Positions 7,867-15,602 of a DNA stretch of 34,735 bases are shown one piece after another (position 1 is the stretch's first letter; each line of letters begins with the position of its first letter). The stretch covers positions 1-34,735 of the forward strand of contig CACXEO010000088.1 in the NCBI GenBank assembly GCA_902766785.1, written 5' to 3'. The position numbers and the translations under genes are program-made. Source of the stretch: Oscillospiraceae bacterium. GTDB lineage: Bacteria > Bacillota > Clostridia > Oscillospirales > Ruminococcaceae. A model generated the notes under the pieces. That model ran no database searches. It saw only the letters and a list, made by a program, of their open reading frames with translations, and had not been told where the DNA came from.

Positions 7867-8757
7867 ATGACAAAACTGTTTCGCATTGCCATGGTTCAAA
7901 AAAACGCCGTCCCGCTGGACGCGGAAAAAAACCGTCTTCTTGCGCTGGAATACTGCCGCCAGGCGAAAGAACTGGGCGCAGATCTGGCTTTATTCCCGGA
8001 AATGTGGTCGACCGCCTACGCCCGTCCAAAAAGCTTTGAACCCGCCGATATCCGCGATTGGAGAAGCCACGCTCTGCCTGAGGACGGAGAGTATTTGAAT
8101 TCCCTCCGCCAGGTAGCAAAAAATCTGCAAATGGGAATTGTCGCGACCTGTATGTCAGAGGGCAGCCCGGTTCCTCAGAATACGGCATATATCATCGGGC
8201 CGGACGGCAATATCCTTTTAAAATATTCCAAAGTCCACACCTGTGATTTTGATATGGAAGGCTATCTCCAGCCCGGGGATGGGTTTTATACCTGCGATTA
8301 TCCTCTGCCGGGCGGGGATACTGTCTGCCTTGGCGTTATGATCTGCTACGACCGGGAATTCCCCGAAAGCGCCCGTATTTTGATGCTCAAAGGGGCTGAA
8401 ATTATCCTGGTCCCAAATGCGTCCACCATGAACTACGCCCGGCTGGGCCAGCTTTCTACCCGGGCCTTTGAGAATATGGTGGGGGTTGCCATGGCAAACT
8501 ATCCGGGGAAGCTCAGCGGAAACTCCGCGGCTTATGGCCCGGTCGTCTTTACAAAAGAGGAGACCTGTGAGGATAACACCGTCGCCCTTGCGGACCATGA
8601 AAGCGAAACCATCTGCATAGCTGAGTTCGACCTGAATACTCTGCGTGATTACCGCGGCCGCGAATGCTGGGGGAATGCCTACCGGAAACCCACTGCCTAT
8701 GGGCCTCTGCTTGAAACAAAGGTAGACCCACCCTTCCGGCGCAAACCGCGCCCCTAA
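7867..8757 (+). CDS. Carbon-nitrogen hydrolase (nitrilase superfamily)
   Basis: The protein has 296 residues with an AAAGGAG site before ATG. The nitrilase-fold catalytic triad is visible: E45 in LFPEMW, K122 in KYSKVH, and C160 in GVMICYDREFPES. This superfamily hydrolyses amides, N-carbamyl compounds or nitriles through a cysteine thioester in the cytosol. Length and the CYDREFPE sequence are typical of the amidase/N-carbamoyl branch rather than true nitrilases. It appears monocistronic, from its own promoter. The later conserved stretch LSGNSAAYGP near residue 216 is normal for the group. Substrate not determinable. Confidence 0.9.
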   Translation: MTKLFRIAMVQKNAVPLDAEKNRLLALEYCRQAKELGADLALFPEMWSTAYARPKSFEPADIRDWRSHALPEDGEYLNSLRQVAKNLQMGIVATCMSEGSPVPQNTAYIIGPDGNILLKYSKVHTCDFDMEGYLQPGDGFYTCDYPLPGGDTVCLGVMICYDREFPESARILMLKGAEIILVPNASTMNYARLGQLSTRAFENMVGVAMANYPGKLSGNSAAYGPVVFTKEETCEDNTVALADHESETICIAEFDLNTLRDYRGRECWGNAYRKPTAYGPLLETKVDPPFRRKPRP

Positions 8758-8839
8758 AAAGGGAATCTGGCGGTTCACGCCGTTACCAGGCGGCATACGC
8801 CGGCCGGAATTTACCGCATCCGCTTTCCCTGTGAAACCA

Positions 8840-8875
8840 TTGTTTTATCACTCCTCTGCATGGGGGATAAAACAA
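8840..8875. repeat. 10-bp inverted repeat upstream of the thioesterase
   Basis: TTGTTTTATC (8840-8849) and GATAAAACAA (8866-8875) are perfectly complementary around a 16-base loop, followed by CAGCTTTTCTTC. It may end the nitrilase transcript weakly or act as an operator for the thioesterase. It lacks a good T-run. Confidence 0.4.
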
Positions 8876-8927
8876 CAGCTTTTCTTCAAATTTGTGCCGG
8901 CTCAAAACGGCGGAATGGATGATTCAA

Positions 8928-9398
8928 ATGGAAAAACATAAAAGCGTATCAGAAACGCGCACCATCCTGTCAGATGTCATGTTGCCCAGCCAGGCTAACC
9001 CGGCCGGCAACGTACACGGCGGGGAAATCATGAAGATGATGGACACCTGCGCAGGCGTTGCCGCCATGCGGCACTCCCGCAAAAACTGCGTCACTGCACG
9101 GGTGGACGAGCTGATGTTCTACCACCCGATCTATGTGGGTCAGTTAGTCATCTGCGAGGCGTGCCTTGTCTACGTCGGCAGGACCTCAATGGAGGTCCAC
9201 GTCACCGTCCGGGTTGAGGACACTTATGGGGACGAACAGCAGGAGATGGCTCTCTCCGCCTATTTCACCTTTGTCGCCATGGACAAAAACGGAACACCCT
9301 GCGAGGTCCCCCGCCTTGATATACAGACCAGCGAAGAGGCTCGCGCCTATGACGAGGGCCGGAAGCGTTATCTGCGCCATAAGCAGAAAAAAGCGTAA
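8928..9398 (+). CDS. Hotdog-fold acyl-CoA thioesterase (YciA/BACH-like)
   Basis: The protein has 156 residues from MEKHKSVSETRT. An ATG three codons earlier (8919) and a TTG at 8892 are alternatives, as the ribosome site is weak for all. The hotdog motif PSQANPAGNVHGGEIMKMMD includes the conserved N-P-x-G-x-x-HGG and the aspartate at the end of the helix that serves catalysis. RVDELMFYHPIYVGQLV and VGRTSMEVHV are typical of the acyl-CoA thioesterase family. It hydrolyses fatty acyl-CoA to free acid and CoA in the cytosol. It is followed by a strong terminator, so it forms its own unit. Confidence 0.9.
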   Translation: MEKHKSVSETRTILSDVMLPSQANPAGNVHGGEIMKMMDTCAGVAAMRHSRKNCVTARVDELMFYHPIYVGQLVICEACLVYVGRTSMEVHVTVRVEDTYGDEQQEMALSAYFTFVAMDKNGTPCEVPRLDIQTSEEARAYDEGRKRYLRHKQKKA

Positions 9399-9487
9399 TT
9401 CAAAATAATCGAAACGTTTTTTATGAAAGCCGCGCTGCAATTGTCTGTTTAACCATGTGACAAAGCCGACGGCCGATTAAAAATAAA

Positions 9488-9524
9488 AGCCCGTGCGGAC
9501 AGAATATCCGCACGGGCTTTTTGC
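9488..9524 (+). terminator. Strong intrinsic terminator after the thioesterase
   Basis: A 12-bp perfect stem AGCCCGTGCGGA (9488-9499) / TCCGCACGGGCT (9507-9518) with a 7-base loop is followed by TTTTT. A-rich DNA before it may allow action on the other strand. Confidence 0.9.
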
Positions 9525-9578
9525 ATAATTTTCTTCTCCCCGGCAAAAATAGAGGAAAAGCATTTCGGAGGGATAAGC

Positions 9579-10028
9579 TTGAATCTGACCAAACAGGAAT
9601 ATGAAAAGCTCAATCAAAAAGCGAGCAAAAATACCAAAAGCTACATCACTCTGCCCATGGCCTTTCTGGTGGGCGGCCTGATCTGCACCCTGGGACAGGC
9701 GCTGATGGACCTTTACTCCACCCTTGGTTTCAACGAAAAAGACGCAGGCATGCTGGTCTCAGCCTCGCTGATCTTTTTGACTGCCCTATTTACCGGCCTC
9801 AGTCTCTTCAACGTCCTTGCCAAACACGCGGGAGCGGGCACTCTGGTGCCGATTACCGGTTTTGCAAACGCCATGGTCTCGCCCGCGCTTGAATTTAAAA
9901 GCGAAGGGTTCATCCTGGGGCTTGGCGCCAAAATGTTTATCATTGCCGGGCCGGTGCTGGTCTACGGCATCAGCGCGTCGATTATCTACGGGATCATTCT
10001 GTACCTCGTCCAGGTGTTTGCAGGATGA
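9579..10028 (+). CDS. spoVAC: Stage V sporulation protein AC
   Basis: The protein has 149 residues from TTG at 9579, with CGGAGGG eight bases upstream. It shows hydrophobic segments near residues 26-45, 60-80 and 115-145 and the family sequence FLVGGLICTLGQ and GTLVPITGFANAM. SpoVAC sits in the spore inner membrane and is described as a mechanosensitive channel component for Ca-dipicolinate. It is the first gene of a spoVAC-AD-AE set, the minimal form found in many clostridia. A possible sigma-G-type promoter (GCATA near 9523 and CAAAAATA near 9544) lies upstream but is tentative. Confidence 0.95.
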   Translation: MNLTKQEYEKLNQKASKNTKSYITLPMAFLVGGLICTLGQALMDLYSTLGFNEKDAGMLVSASLIFLTALFTGLSLFNVLAKHAGAGTLVPITGFANAMVSPALEFKSEGFILGLGAKMFIIAGPVLVYGISASIIYGIILYLVQVFAG

Positions 10029-10067
10029 GACGGCAATTAATCAAACAAACAGAAGAGGAGTAATCAT

Positions 10068-11078
10068 ATGGCAACCAGACTTTCACAGTCCACCATCCGG
10101 CTGGACAAACCGCCCGCTATTCTGGAGCACGCCTCCATTGTGGGAAAAAAAGAGGGGGACGGCCCGCTCGGACAGGAATTCGACGCGGTCAACGAGGACA
10201 CGACTTTCGGGGAAAAAACCTGGGAGAAATCCGAGAGCCGCCTGCAGTCCAACGCCGTCAATATGCTGCTTGACAAATCCAGGACCGCCACCTCGGACGT
10301 CGACGTCATGTTCGCGGGCGACCTGTTAAACCAGTGCATCGGCTCCACCTACGGCCTCAGAGAGCTCGACATCCCGTTCCTGGGGCTGTTCGGCGCCTGT
10401 TCCACCATGGCGGAGAGCCTGATTTCCGCCTCTCTTTTCGTGGAGGGCGGCCTCGCCTCAAAGGCGGTTGCGGTTACGTCTTCCCACTTCTGCACGGCAG
10501 AGCGCCAGTTCCGCTTTCCACTCGAATACGGCGGAGTGCGCACCCCAACCTCCCAATGGACGGTGACCGGTTCGGGCGCGGTACTGGTCGGGTGCGATGA
10601 AAACAAACCAAAAATCCGGGCCGTTACCATTGGAAAAATTGTCGACCTGGGAATTACCGACGCCAACAATATGGGGGCGGCAATGGCCCCCGCAGCCTGT
10701 TCCACCATCAAAACTTATTTTCACGACACCCGTGAGCATATTGAAAATTTTGACGCCATCATCACGGGGGACCTTGGCAAGGTGGGAAGCCGGCTTCTCT
10801 GCGAGCTCCTTGAACGCGATGGGATCAACATCCGGGACAAGCACCTCGACTGCGGATGCCTGATTTACGATTTTGACCAACAGGACGTACACGCCGGCGG
10901 CTCCGGCTGCGGCTGCTGTGCTTCGGTCCTCTGCGCACATTTCCTGCCCAAACTGGAGCGGGGAGAGCTGAAACGGGTTCTTTTCTGTGCCACCGGGGCG
11001 CTGATGTCCCCAACCATTGTCCAACAGGGGGAAAGCATCCCCGGCATCTGCCATTTGGCAGAAATTACGGAAAATTAA
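10068..11078 (+). CDS. spoVAD: Stage V sporulation protein AD
   Basis: The protein has 336 residues and an AAGAGGAG site. It has the thiolase-like fold of SpoVAD: LFGACSTMAESL with the nucleophile-equivalent cysteine region, SHFCTAERQFRFPLEYG and the C-terminal GGSGCGCCASVLCAHFLP. SpoVAD binds dipicolinic acid and feeds the SpoVA channel during spore maturation. It is encoded 39 bp after spoVAC and 12 bp before spoVAE, as expected for one transcript in the forespore. Length matches the family. Confidence 0.96.
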   Translation: MATRLSQSTIRLDKPPAILEHASIVGKKEGDGPLGQEFDAVNEDTTFGEKTWEKSESRLQSNAVNMLLDKSRTATSDVDVMFAGDLLNQCIGSTYGLRELDIPFLGLFGACSTMAESLISASLFVEGGLASKAVAVTSSHFCTAERQFRFPLEYGGVRTPTSQWTVTGSGAVLVGCDENKPKIRAVTIGKIVDLGITDANNMGAAMAPAACSTIKTYFHDTREHIENFDAIITGDLGKVGSRLLCELLERDGINIRDKHLDCGCLIYDFDQQDVHAGGSGCGCCASVLCAHFLPKLERGELKRVLFCATGALMSPTIVQQGESIPGICHLAEITEN

Positions 11079-11090
11079 GGAGGAATTACC

Positions 11091-11468
11091 ATGGACATAT
11101 TCATTGAATACCTGAAAGCCTTTGTGGTGGGCGGGCTGATCTGCGTTGTAGGCCAGCTGCTGATCGACTTTACCAAGCTCACCCCGGCCCGGATCCTGGT
11201 CGGCTTTGTCGTAGCAGGGGTCATCCTCGGCGCAGTCGGTTTGTACGGCCCGCTGGTCGAATTTGCCGGCGCCGGGGCAACCGTCCCGCTGACCGGATTT
11301 GGCTACAACCTTGCAAAAGGCGTCAAGGAAGCGGTAGAGGAATCGGGGCTGATCGGCGCACTGACCGGTGGGCTGAAGGCCTCTGCCGGGGGAATTGCCG
11401 CAGCCATCTTTTTCTCGCTGCTCGCGGCGCTGATCTTTAAGCCGAGCGACCGCAGTATATCGGGCTGA
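11091..11468 (+). CDS. spoVAE: Stage V sporulation protein AE
   Basis: The protein has 125 residues and is very hydrophobic, with segments near 9-24, 34-50, 61-74 and 95-117. FVVGGLICVVGQLLID and GATVPLTGFGYNLAKG are family motifs echoing SpoVAC. It corresponds to the short SpoVAEB-type protein of the spore inner-membrane dipicolinate channel. An AAGGAGG site lies upstream. It is the third gene of the spoVA operon. Confidence 0.95.
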   Translation: MDIFIEYLKAFVVGGLICVVGQLLIDFTKLTPARILVGFVVAGVILGAVGLYGPLVEFAGAGATVPLTGFGYNLAKGVKEAVEESGLIGALTGGLKASAGGIAAAIFFSLLAALIFKPSDRSISG

Positions 11469-11496
11469 AACCTGTAAGATAAAGGGAGGGCTATGA

Positions 11497-11952
11497 ATGG
11501 TTGTTGGTGAAATTATGACGCGGTATATTGTCCGCGTTTCATACGATGAGAGCGCCTTCCGGGCGGCGGAGCTGATGCGCAGGAGCAAAATCGGCGTTCT
11601 GCCGGTTGTACGGGGAAGCAGCGTAGTCGGGATGGTCACGGACCGTGATATTGTGACACGCTGTATTGCACAGGGGAGAACGCCGATTGAAACGGCCGTG
11701 GACCGGATTATGTCCCAGCCCGCAGTCTGCGTTGAAACCTCAACCCCTGTTCCGGAGGCAATGGCGCTGATGGCCAAGCACAAGGTTAAGCGCCTTCCCG
11801 TTACCCAAGGCGGTGCGCTGGCGGGGATGGTAAGCCTCAGCGATTTGACGGGCGCTATGCCGCCGAACACCATAGCGGAAACCTACCAGAACATTTTTAC
11901 CGGGGGACAGGCCGATACAGGCAATTCATTCCTGGATACCCTGTTTACCTGA
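11497..11952 (+). CDS. Two-CBS-domain protein
   Basis: The protein has 151 residues. GGGAGGG lies six bases before the ATG at 11497; an overlapping ATG at 11493 hits a stop after five codons. Two CBS domains (about residues 7-60 and 72-128) show the usual pattern MTRYIVRVS / VGMVTDRDIVTR and MSQPAVCVET / AGMVSLSDL. CBS pairs bind adenosyl nucleotides and act as sensors. It is 28 bp behind spoVAE with a shared terminator, so it may be part of the sporulation transcript, but no sporulation function is known to me. The C-terminal tail (NIFTGGQADTGNSFLDTLFT) is outside the domains. Confidence 0.9.
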   Translation: MVVGEIMTRYIVRVSYDESAFRAAELMRRSKIGVLPVVRGSSVVGMVTDRDIVTRCIAQGRTPIETAVDRIMSQPAVCVETSTPVPEAMALMAKHKVKRLPVTQGGALAGMVSLSDLTGAMPPNTIAETYQNIFTGGQADTGNSFLDTLFT

Positions 11953-11958
11953 TCCAAA

Positions 11959-11993
11959 AAAGAAGGCTGCAAGAAATTCTTGCAGCCTTCTTT
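11959..11993. terminator. Bidirectional terminator between convergent genes
   Basis: AAAGAAGGCTGCAAGAA (11959-11975) is complementary to TTCTTGCAGCCTTCTTT (11977-11993). A-tracts before and T-tracts after serve both the CBS gene and the XRE gene on the other strand. Confidence 0.9.
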
Positions 11994-11997
11994 GCCG

Positions 11998-12366
11998 TCA
12001 TTTCTTCTTTTCAACCGTCTGCCGGAGTTTGAGCAGGCTCACATACTCCGCGACCGACGATTTTGACGCCGAATCCAGCGACAAAATATCGGAAATCAGC
12101 TGGCCGAAGGTCACATCGGGCCGAATGACCGTATTGAGGTCTTTGATTGTCCCGCGGAATTTTGTCATCCCTAAAATATAATCAGCAGTGACGTGGTAAT
12201 ATTCCGAAAGCACAATCAGGTGCCGTACCGGAAGATCATAATCACCCGTTTCATAGTTAGAATAGGTCTGCTGGGCAATCCCCAGTATTTTCGCCACACC
12301 GGCCTGAGTCAGTCCTTTTTCCTCCCGCAGGCCTCTCAAAATGTTCGTCGCATTCTTTTCTGCCAT
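11998..12366 (-). CDS. XRE-family transcriptional regulator
   Basis: The protein has 122 residues. ATG at 12366 is preferred over GTG at 12372, because GAGGAGG would touch the GTG but is well spaced for the ATG. The helix-turn-helix lies at about residues 8-62 (LREEKGLTQAGVAKILGIAQQTYSNYETG), followed by LIVLSEYYHVTADYILG, the common end of this domain. The C-terminal half is uncharacterised (SDILSLDSASKSSVAEYVSL). It is a cytosolic DNA-binding regulator, target unknown, transcribed toward the CBS gene. Confidence 0.88.
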   Translation of the reverse strand: MAEKNATNILRGLREEKGLTQAGVAKILGIAQQTYSNYETGDYDLPVRHLIVLSEYYHVTADYILGMTKFRGTIKDLNTVIRPDVTFGQLISDILSLDSASKSSVAEYVSLLKLRQTVEKKK

Positions 12367-12372
12367 TTTCAC

Positions 12373-12989
12373 ACCTCCTCAAACTGTATAAAATTGTACC
12401 CTACCATGTGTCGCAGTAGATGATTTTACCGGTTATAAATGTATTTACGCAAATAAAAACAATTGAAATAAGTGGAAATATTCTGAATTACTATCTTTTT
12501 ATTCGATAAAAGTAGCGGTGCTATTCTGTCCAGGCAGAAAGCATGGAGTCCTTATTAAAGTCAGCGTATTTCCTGATCAGCCAGCGGATGCTCCCTCCTT
12601 GTCCACAGGGATAAGCCGATCGAACATCATTTTCTGTCCGTTTTCAGGGATTTTACCTATACCATATTGCGTTTTAATTAGGTATCTCCATTTTATGCAC
12701 GGAATGTAACGAGCAGGTGAAAAAAGGCTGAAGCCCCGCTTAAAACACCGCCCGGAACACCTTCGGCGTCAAAGTGCAGCCAGCGGCGCTGCAATACGAA
12801 AACCTCACTTCTTTTATAATAAAATAATAATCTTTTTCTGCTTATATCTCTTTTATTCTTCTGTTTTCATAATTTCTTTAAACACATTTTAGAAACAGAA
12901 TAAACAACGAGAAACAGAGAGAAACAGCGATATTCACAGCGATTTAAAGAGATATAGAGATGTAAATTGCGAAAAACAGCTATTTACCC
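12373..12989. other. Intergenic region without recognised genes
   Basis: About 600 bp before the rplM promoter. The frame at 12518-12709 (63 codons) lacks a ribosome site and family features. The right part is purine-biased with repeated GAGAAACAG-like strings (12909-12930) and AT-rich. I see no terminator or promoter that defines an RNA gene here. Confidence 0.4.
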
Positions 12990-13018
12990 TTGACAAGCTT
13001 TTGCGGACATATTATAAT
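12990..13018 (+). promoter_or_regulatory. Consensus sigma-A promoter of the rplM-rpsI operon
   Basis: TTGACA (12990-12995), exactly 17 bp, TATAAT (13013-13018): a perfect consensus, as expected for a ribosomal protein operon. Confidence 0.93.
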
Positions 13019-13024
13019 ATTGGA

Positions 13025-13097
13025 GCAACTGATTTTGAGTTTTCACACGCCTTTGGCGTTTTGTTTGAAAACCGATTTGTAATTGGAGGGAAATACC
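13025..13097 (+). ncRNA. L13-type ribosomal protein leader
   Basis: The rplM leader folds into an outer stem GTTTTCA (13039-13045) / TGAAAAC (13066-13072) and an inner hairpin CGCC-TTT-GGCG (13048-13058), followed by the GGAGGG ribosome site. Firmicutes have a known L13 leader element (autoregulation by L13) in this position. The match here is by position and shape, not by covariance search. Confidence 0.6.
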
Positions 13098-13526
13098 ATG
13101 TCAACTTATATGCCAAAAGCGGGTGACATCTCGCGCAAATGGTACGTGTTGGACGCCGCCGGCAAACCGCTCGGCCGTGTTGCCGCCAAAGCGGCACATA
13201 TCCTGCACGGTAAGCACAAACCGACCTTTGTAAACCACATGGATTGCGGTGACCACGTCATCATCATCAACGCTGAAAAGGCTGTCCTTACGGGTAACAA
13301 GCTCAACCAGAAAGTCTATCAGTGGCATACCGGCTGGGTCGGCGGCCTCAAAGAGATCAAATACAGCAAATTAATGGAAGAAAATCCGGAAAAGGCTATG
13401 ATGTTAGCCGTTGAGGGTATGCTTCCTCATAACAAACTGGGCGCTGCACAGTTGCGCCGCCTGCGTGTTTACAGAGGTGCCGAGCATAACAACGCCGCGC
13501 AGCAGCCTGTAAACTATGAGTTTTAA
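13098..13526 (+). CDS. rplM: 50S ribosomal protein L13
   Basis: The protein has 142 residues from the ATG at 13098 (MSTYMPKAGDISRKWYVLDA), with GGAGGG seven bases upstream; an upstream in-frame start is inside the leader. Family motifs are AKAAHILHGKHKPTFVNHMDCGD, the GWVGGLKE region, and EGMLPHNKLG. L13 is an early assembly protein of the large subunit. First gene of the L13-S9 pair. Confidence 0.98.
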   Translation: MSTYMPKAGDISRKWYVLDAAGKPLGRVAAKAAHILHGKHKPTFVNHMDCGDHVIIINAEKAVLTGNKLNQKVYQWHTGWVGGLKEIKYSKLMEENPEKAMMLAVEGMLPHNKLGAAQLRRLRVYRGAEHNNAAQQPVNYEF

Positions 13527-13544
13527 TAAAGGAGGCATTTGAAG

Positions 13545-13943
13545 ATGTACGAGTCCAAACCATATTTCTATGGAACCGGAAGAAGAAAAAGTTCGGTTGC
13601 GCGTGTCCGCGTCTACGCTGGCAGCGGCAACATCACCATTAACGGCAGAGATATTGACGATTACTTCGGCCTTGAAACCCTGAAGCTGATCGTCCGCCAG
13701 CCGCTCAACCTGACCGACACCCTCGGCAAGTTTGACATTGTTTGTACCGTTGCAGGCGGCGGCGTCACCGGCCAGGCCGGCGCAATCCGCCACGGCCTCT
13801 CCCGTGCGCTGCTCCAGTACAACGAAGAGCTCCGCCCGGCCCTTAAAAAAGCGGGCTTCCTGACCCGTGACCCGAGAATGAAAGAGCGTAAAAAGTACGG
13901 CCTCAAGGCTGCCCGTCGCGCTCCGCAGTTCTCCAAGAGATAA
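13545..13943 (+). CDS. rpsI: 30S ribosomal protein S9, integration target of the element
   Basis: The protein has 132 residues. ATG at 13545 has GGAGG nine bases upstream; TTG at 13539 is too close to it. Motifs are [29 protein letters not shown] and the basic tail [17 protein letters not shown] that reaches the P-site tRNA. The last codons (SKR and stop) form the core of an attachment site. The frame is kept intact after integration: the stop is now TAA, read from element DNA, while the copy at 24192-24203 shows the probable original TAG. Confidence 0.97.
   Translation: MYESKPYFYGTGRRKSSVARVRVYAGSGNITINGRDIDDYFGLETLKLIVRQPLNLTDTLGKFDIVCTVAGGGVTGQAGAIRHGLSRALLQYNEELRPALKKAGFLTRDPRMKERKKYGLKAARRAPQFSKR
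13926..13942 (+). other. attL core in the 3' end of rpsI
   Basis: TCCAAGAGATA at 13932-13942 is exactly repeated at 24192-24202 in the same direction. Extended to 17 bp (CAGTTC versus CAATTA before it) 15 positions match. It encodes the end of S9 (SKR). An integrase gene lies next to it at 14340-15428 and low-GC DNA fills the interval. The exact crossover point inside the repeat is not known. Confidence 0.85.
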
Positions 13944-13967
13944 AAAAGTTCAATTCTCAACCCCCCC

Positions 13968-14001
13968 CCCCCCGAAAGGTCAATGTTTTCGGGGGGTTGT
14001 T
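13968..14001 (+). terminator. Terminator built from a 13-C tract, at the element's left end
   Basis: Thirteen consecutive Cs (13961-13973) run into GAAA; CCCCCCGAAA (13968-13977) pairs with TTTCGGGGGG (13987-13996), followed by TTGTTCT. It ends rpsI transcription now that the original downstream DNA has been displaced. In the excised circle it would also stop the promoter at 24004 from running into int. Confidence 0.8.
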
Positions 14002-14041
14002 CTATTTCAAGACCGTGCAAAATCGTGTGAAATTCGGGCGG

Positions 14042-14072
14042 TATGACACACATATGACACAAGTATGACACA
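14042..14072 (+). repeat. Three TATGACACA repeats at 11-bp pitch, left arm
   Basis: TATGACACA starts at 14042, 14053 and 14064, a strict 11-bp period that puts each on one face of the helix. The same paired unit occurs near the right end (24132) and in the middle (20059), in the same orientation. Near the ends, arm-type integrase or excisionase sites are the simplest reading. Confidence 0.75.
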
Positions 14073-14129
14073 AAATAGATTATGAAAAAAGCACCCTTGC
14101 GGATGCTCAAATCAGAAATGTTTGATTGT

Positions 14130-14324
14130 TTATGCCAATTCATCAAGGATTGATTCACACATCTTTCCAACTGATGTGGGTTCATTGTTGGCATCGAACC
14201 CTGACCGCTGAAGTTTATCTGCAACAGCATCTTCAATCTTTACAAGGTCATCATCTGACAGATTATCAAAGTCAAGTTTCAGACCAAGTGATTGAATGAA
14301 GTCTTTCTGCTTTTTGCTGAACAT
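14130..14324 (-). CDS. Small hypothetical protein downstream of int
   Basis: The protein has 64 residues (MFSKKQKDFIQSLGLKLDFD). ATG at 14324 is chosen with GGGGG upstream; TTG two codons earlier is possible. It begins 15 bp after the int stop on the same strand, so it is co-transcribed. It is acidic (LSDDDLVKIEDAVADKL), with helical segments and no recognised domain. An accessory to integration or excision is possible only by position. Confidence 0.7.
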   Translation of the reverse strand: MFSKKQKDFIQSLGLKLDFDNLSDDDLVKIEDAVADKLQRSGFDANNEPTSVGKMCESILDELA

Positions 14325-14339
14325 AATCAATCCCCCTTC

Positions 14340-15428
14340 TTATAGTTTATTAAGTTCTTCACGCAGTTTTTCAAATTCAAAGTGTGTATAAACCATTTCA
14401 CCAATACCTTTACCGGAATGACCTTGAATTTTCCTTCTCATTGCTTCATCAAGTTTCTTTTCCTTCCAAACTGTTGTGAAGGTGTGCCGGGTGTCATCAG
14501 GTGTGTGTTCCCTGACTTCACCCTTTTCATTCTTATATTGAAGAATACCCATATCCTGAAGAAGCGGTTTCCAGTAACTATCAGTGTATTGACCGTGATT
14601 TGTGTCAAAACGGAAATTCAAACCGTTTAATTGGGTTATCAGGTATTCAGAATCATTCTTCTGCATCCAGTGTTCAAAGAATGGCAGTGTCCTTTGATGA
14701 ATAGGAACTTTTCTTGCTGCATTGACGGTTTTACCCTTTTCAATGTAGAATGACTTTTCTTCAAGGTTCACATTTGCCTTCTTCAGATTGAACAGTTCAC
14801 CCGGTCTGACCCCGGAATAAATCAACATCAGCATCAGTTGGATGTATTCATTATTATCTGACCAACGCCACATTATATTGATTTCTTCATTGGTGAATCT
14901 GTAATGCTTATCAGACTTGACCGGGTCACCAATCTTCAGGTATTCAACAATATGCCGGTCTTTACCGATGATTTCATTCTGAACAGCGTAATCAAACAGT
15001 TGGTTGAATAGTATTCTTAATTTCTTTAGTGTAGGATAATTCTTGCCGGAAGAATCAACCACACCTTGAAGGTGCGATAATTTCAAATCAACAAATTGAA
15101 CATCATAAATAGCACTACACAGTTTATATGATGCCTGATACCCATTCACATTTGACCGGCTGACTTCTTCAAATTTCCTTTCTGACCACTTTTCATATAC
15201 TTCAGCAAAAGTGATGTCAGACTTAATATCAAAAGGATTGGAATTGTATTGTGCTAAAGCCTGAATTGCTTCCTGTCTTGTTTCATAATACCCGATTGTC
15301 AAATACTTCTGCTTGACAGTCAAAGCAGCTTCATTTACATCCCATCCGATTGTTTTTCTTGCTCTCCACGGCTTTCTTCTTTTACCGGGCAGCTTGGACA
15401 CATTGCCAAATCCATTAGGCAAACGCAT
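14340..15428 (-). CDS. int: Tyrosine recombinase / integrase
   Basis: The protein has 362 residues. ATG at 15428 follows AAAGGG at a fair distance; GTG three codons earlier is the alternative. An N-terminal arm-binding domain (about 1-65, with GYYETRQEAIQALAQYN as in AP2-like integrase domains) is followed by a core-binding domain (about 70-165) and the catalytic domain. Catalytic residues are R208 (SGVRPGEL), K240 (ARKVPI), R314 in DDTRHTF, H337 (IQGHSG) and Y347 (MVYTH). The usual first histidine of HxxR is D311 here, a tolerated variation. It should catalyse recombination at the rpsI site next to it. It is probably expressed together with the repressor at 15603, as no good minus-strand promoter is seen just upstream. 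Confidence 0.95.
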   Translation of the reverse strand: MRLPNGFGNVSKLPGKRRKPWRARKTIGWDVNEAALTVKQKYLTIGYYETRQEAIQALAQYNSNPFDIKSDITFAEVYEKWSERKFEEVSRSNVNGYQASYKLCSAIYDVQFVDLKLSHLQGVVDSSGKNYPTLKKLRILFNQLFDYAVQNEIIGKDRHIVEYLKIGDPVKSDKHYRFTNEEINIMWRWSDNNEYIQLMLMLIYSGVRPGELFNLKKANVNLEEKSFYIEKGKTVNAARKVPIHQRTLPFFEHWMQKNDSEYLITQLNGLNFRFDTNHGQYTDSYWKPLLQDMGILQYKNEKGEVREHTPDDTRHTFTTVWKEKKLDEAMRRKIQGHSGKGIGEMVYTHFEFEKLREELNKL

Positions 15429-15446
15429 AAAAATCACCCTTTCCTA

Positions 15447-15475
15447 TTGCTTTTTCAAGGAAAAAGTGATATAAT
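15447..15475 (+). promoter_or_regulatory. Promoter of the antisense small RNA
   Basis: TTGCTT (15447-15452), 17-bp spacer, TATAAT (15470-15475). It points away from int on the plus strand into a 100-bp stretch with no ORF that ends in a terminator. Confidence 0.7.
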
Positions 15476-15481
15476 ACTTAT

Positions 15482-15575
15482 AACTACTTCATCCTTGATT
15501 GTTTTGCAGACTTTCTTTGATGGATTAGTTGCTTTCTGAACCCTGATGTTGCAGCATTGGGGTTCTTTTTATTTT
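15482..15575 (+). ncRNA. Predicted ~90-nt antisense RNA with kissing-loop terminator
   Basis: The RNA starts near 15482 and ends in an 11-bp stem at 15538-15548 / 15555-15565 (two G-U pairs) with the 6-nt loop TTGCAG (15549-15554), then TTTTTATTTTT. Bases 15511-15536 are perfectly complementary, 26 of 26, to 18669-18694 at the ribosome site of the gene at 18705. The terminator loop TTGCAG is perfectly complementary to the loop CTGCAA of the hairpin at 18649-18666 in that same leader. GATTAGTTGC (15522-15531) also matches 16460-16469 just before the primase ribosome site. On its own locus it is antisense to the repressor-int intergenic RNA. Expression and function are inferred; pairing is seen. 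Confidence 0.82.
15538..15575 (+). terminator. Terminator of the antisense RNA
   Basis: GAACCCTGATG (15538-15548) pairs with CATTGGGGTTC (15555-15565) around TTGCAG, followed by TTTTTATTTTT. No T-run exists on the opposite strand, so repressor-int transcription should pass. Confidence 0.85.
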
Positions 15576-15602
15576 TCGTGTTTTCAGTGCTGAATTTGTG
15601 TT

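Noticed and set aside
10458-11873. 471-codon minus-strand frame opposite spoVAD-spoVAE and the CBS gene
   Set aside because: Runs antisense across three well-supported genes; no ribosome site or recognisable domain.
12518-12709. 63-codon plus-strand frame in the gap before rplM
   Set aside because: No ribosome site or domain; sequence bias like the non-coding surroundings.
12909-12960. Repeated GAGAAACAG-like strings, considered as a CRISPR or iteron array
   Set aside because: Units are short, imperfect and irregularly spaced, with no cas genes nearby; a purine-rich bias explains them.
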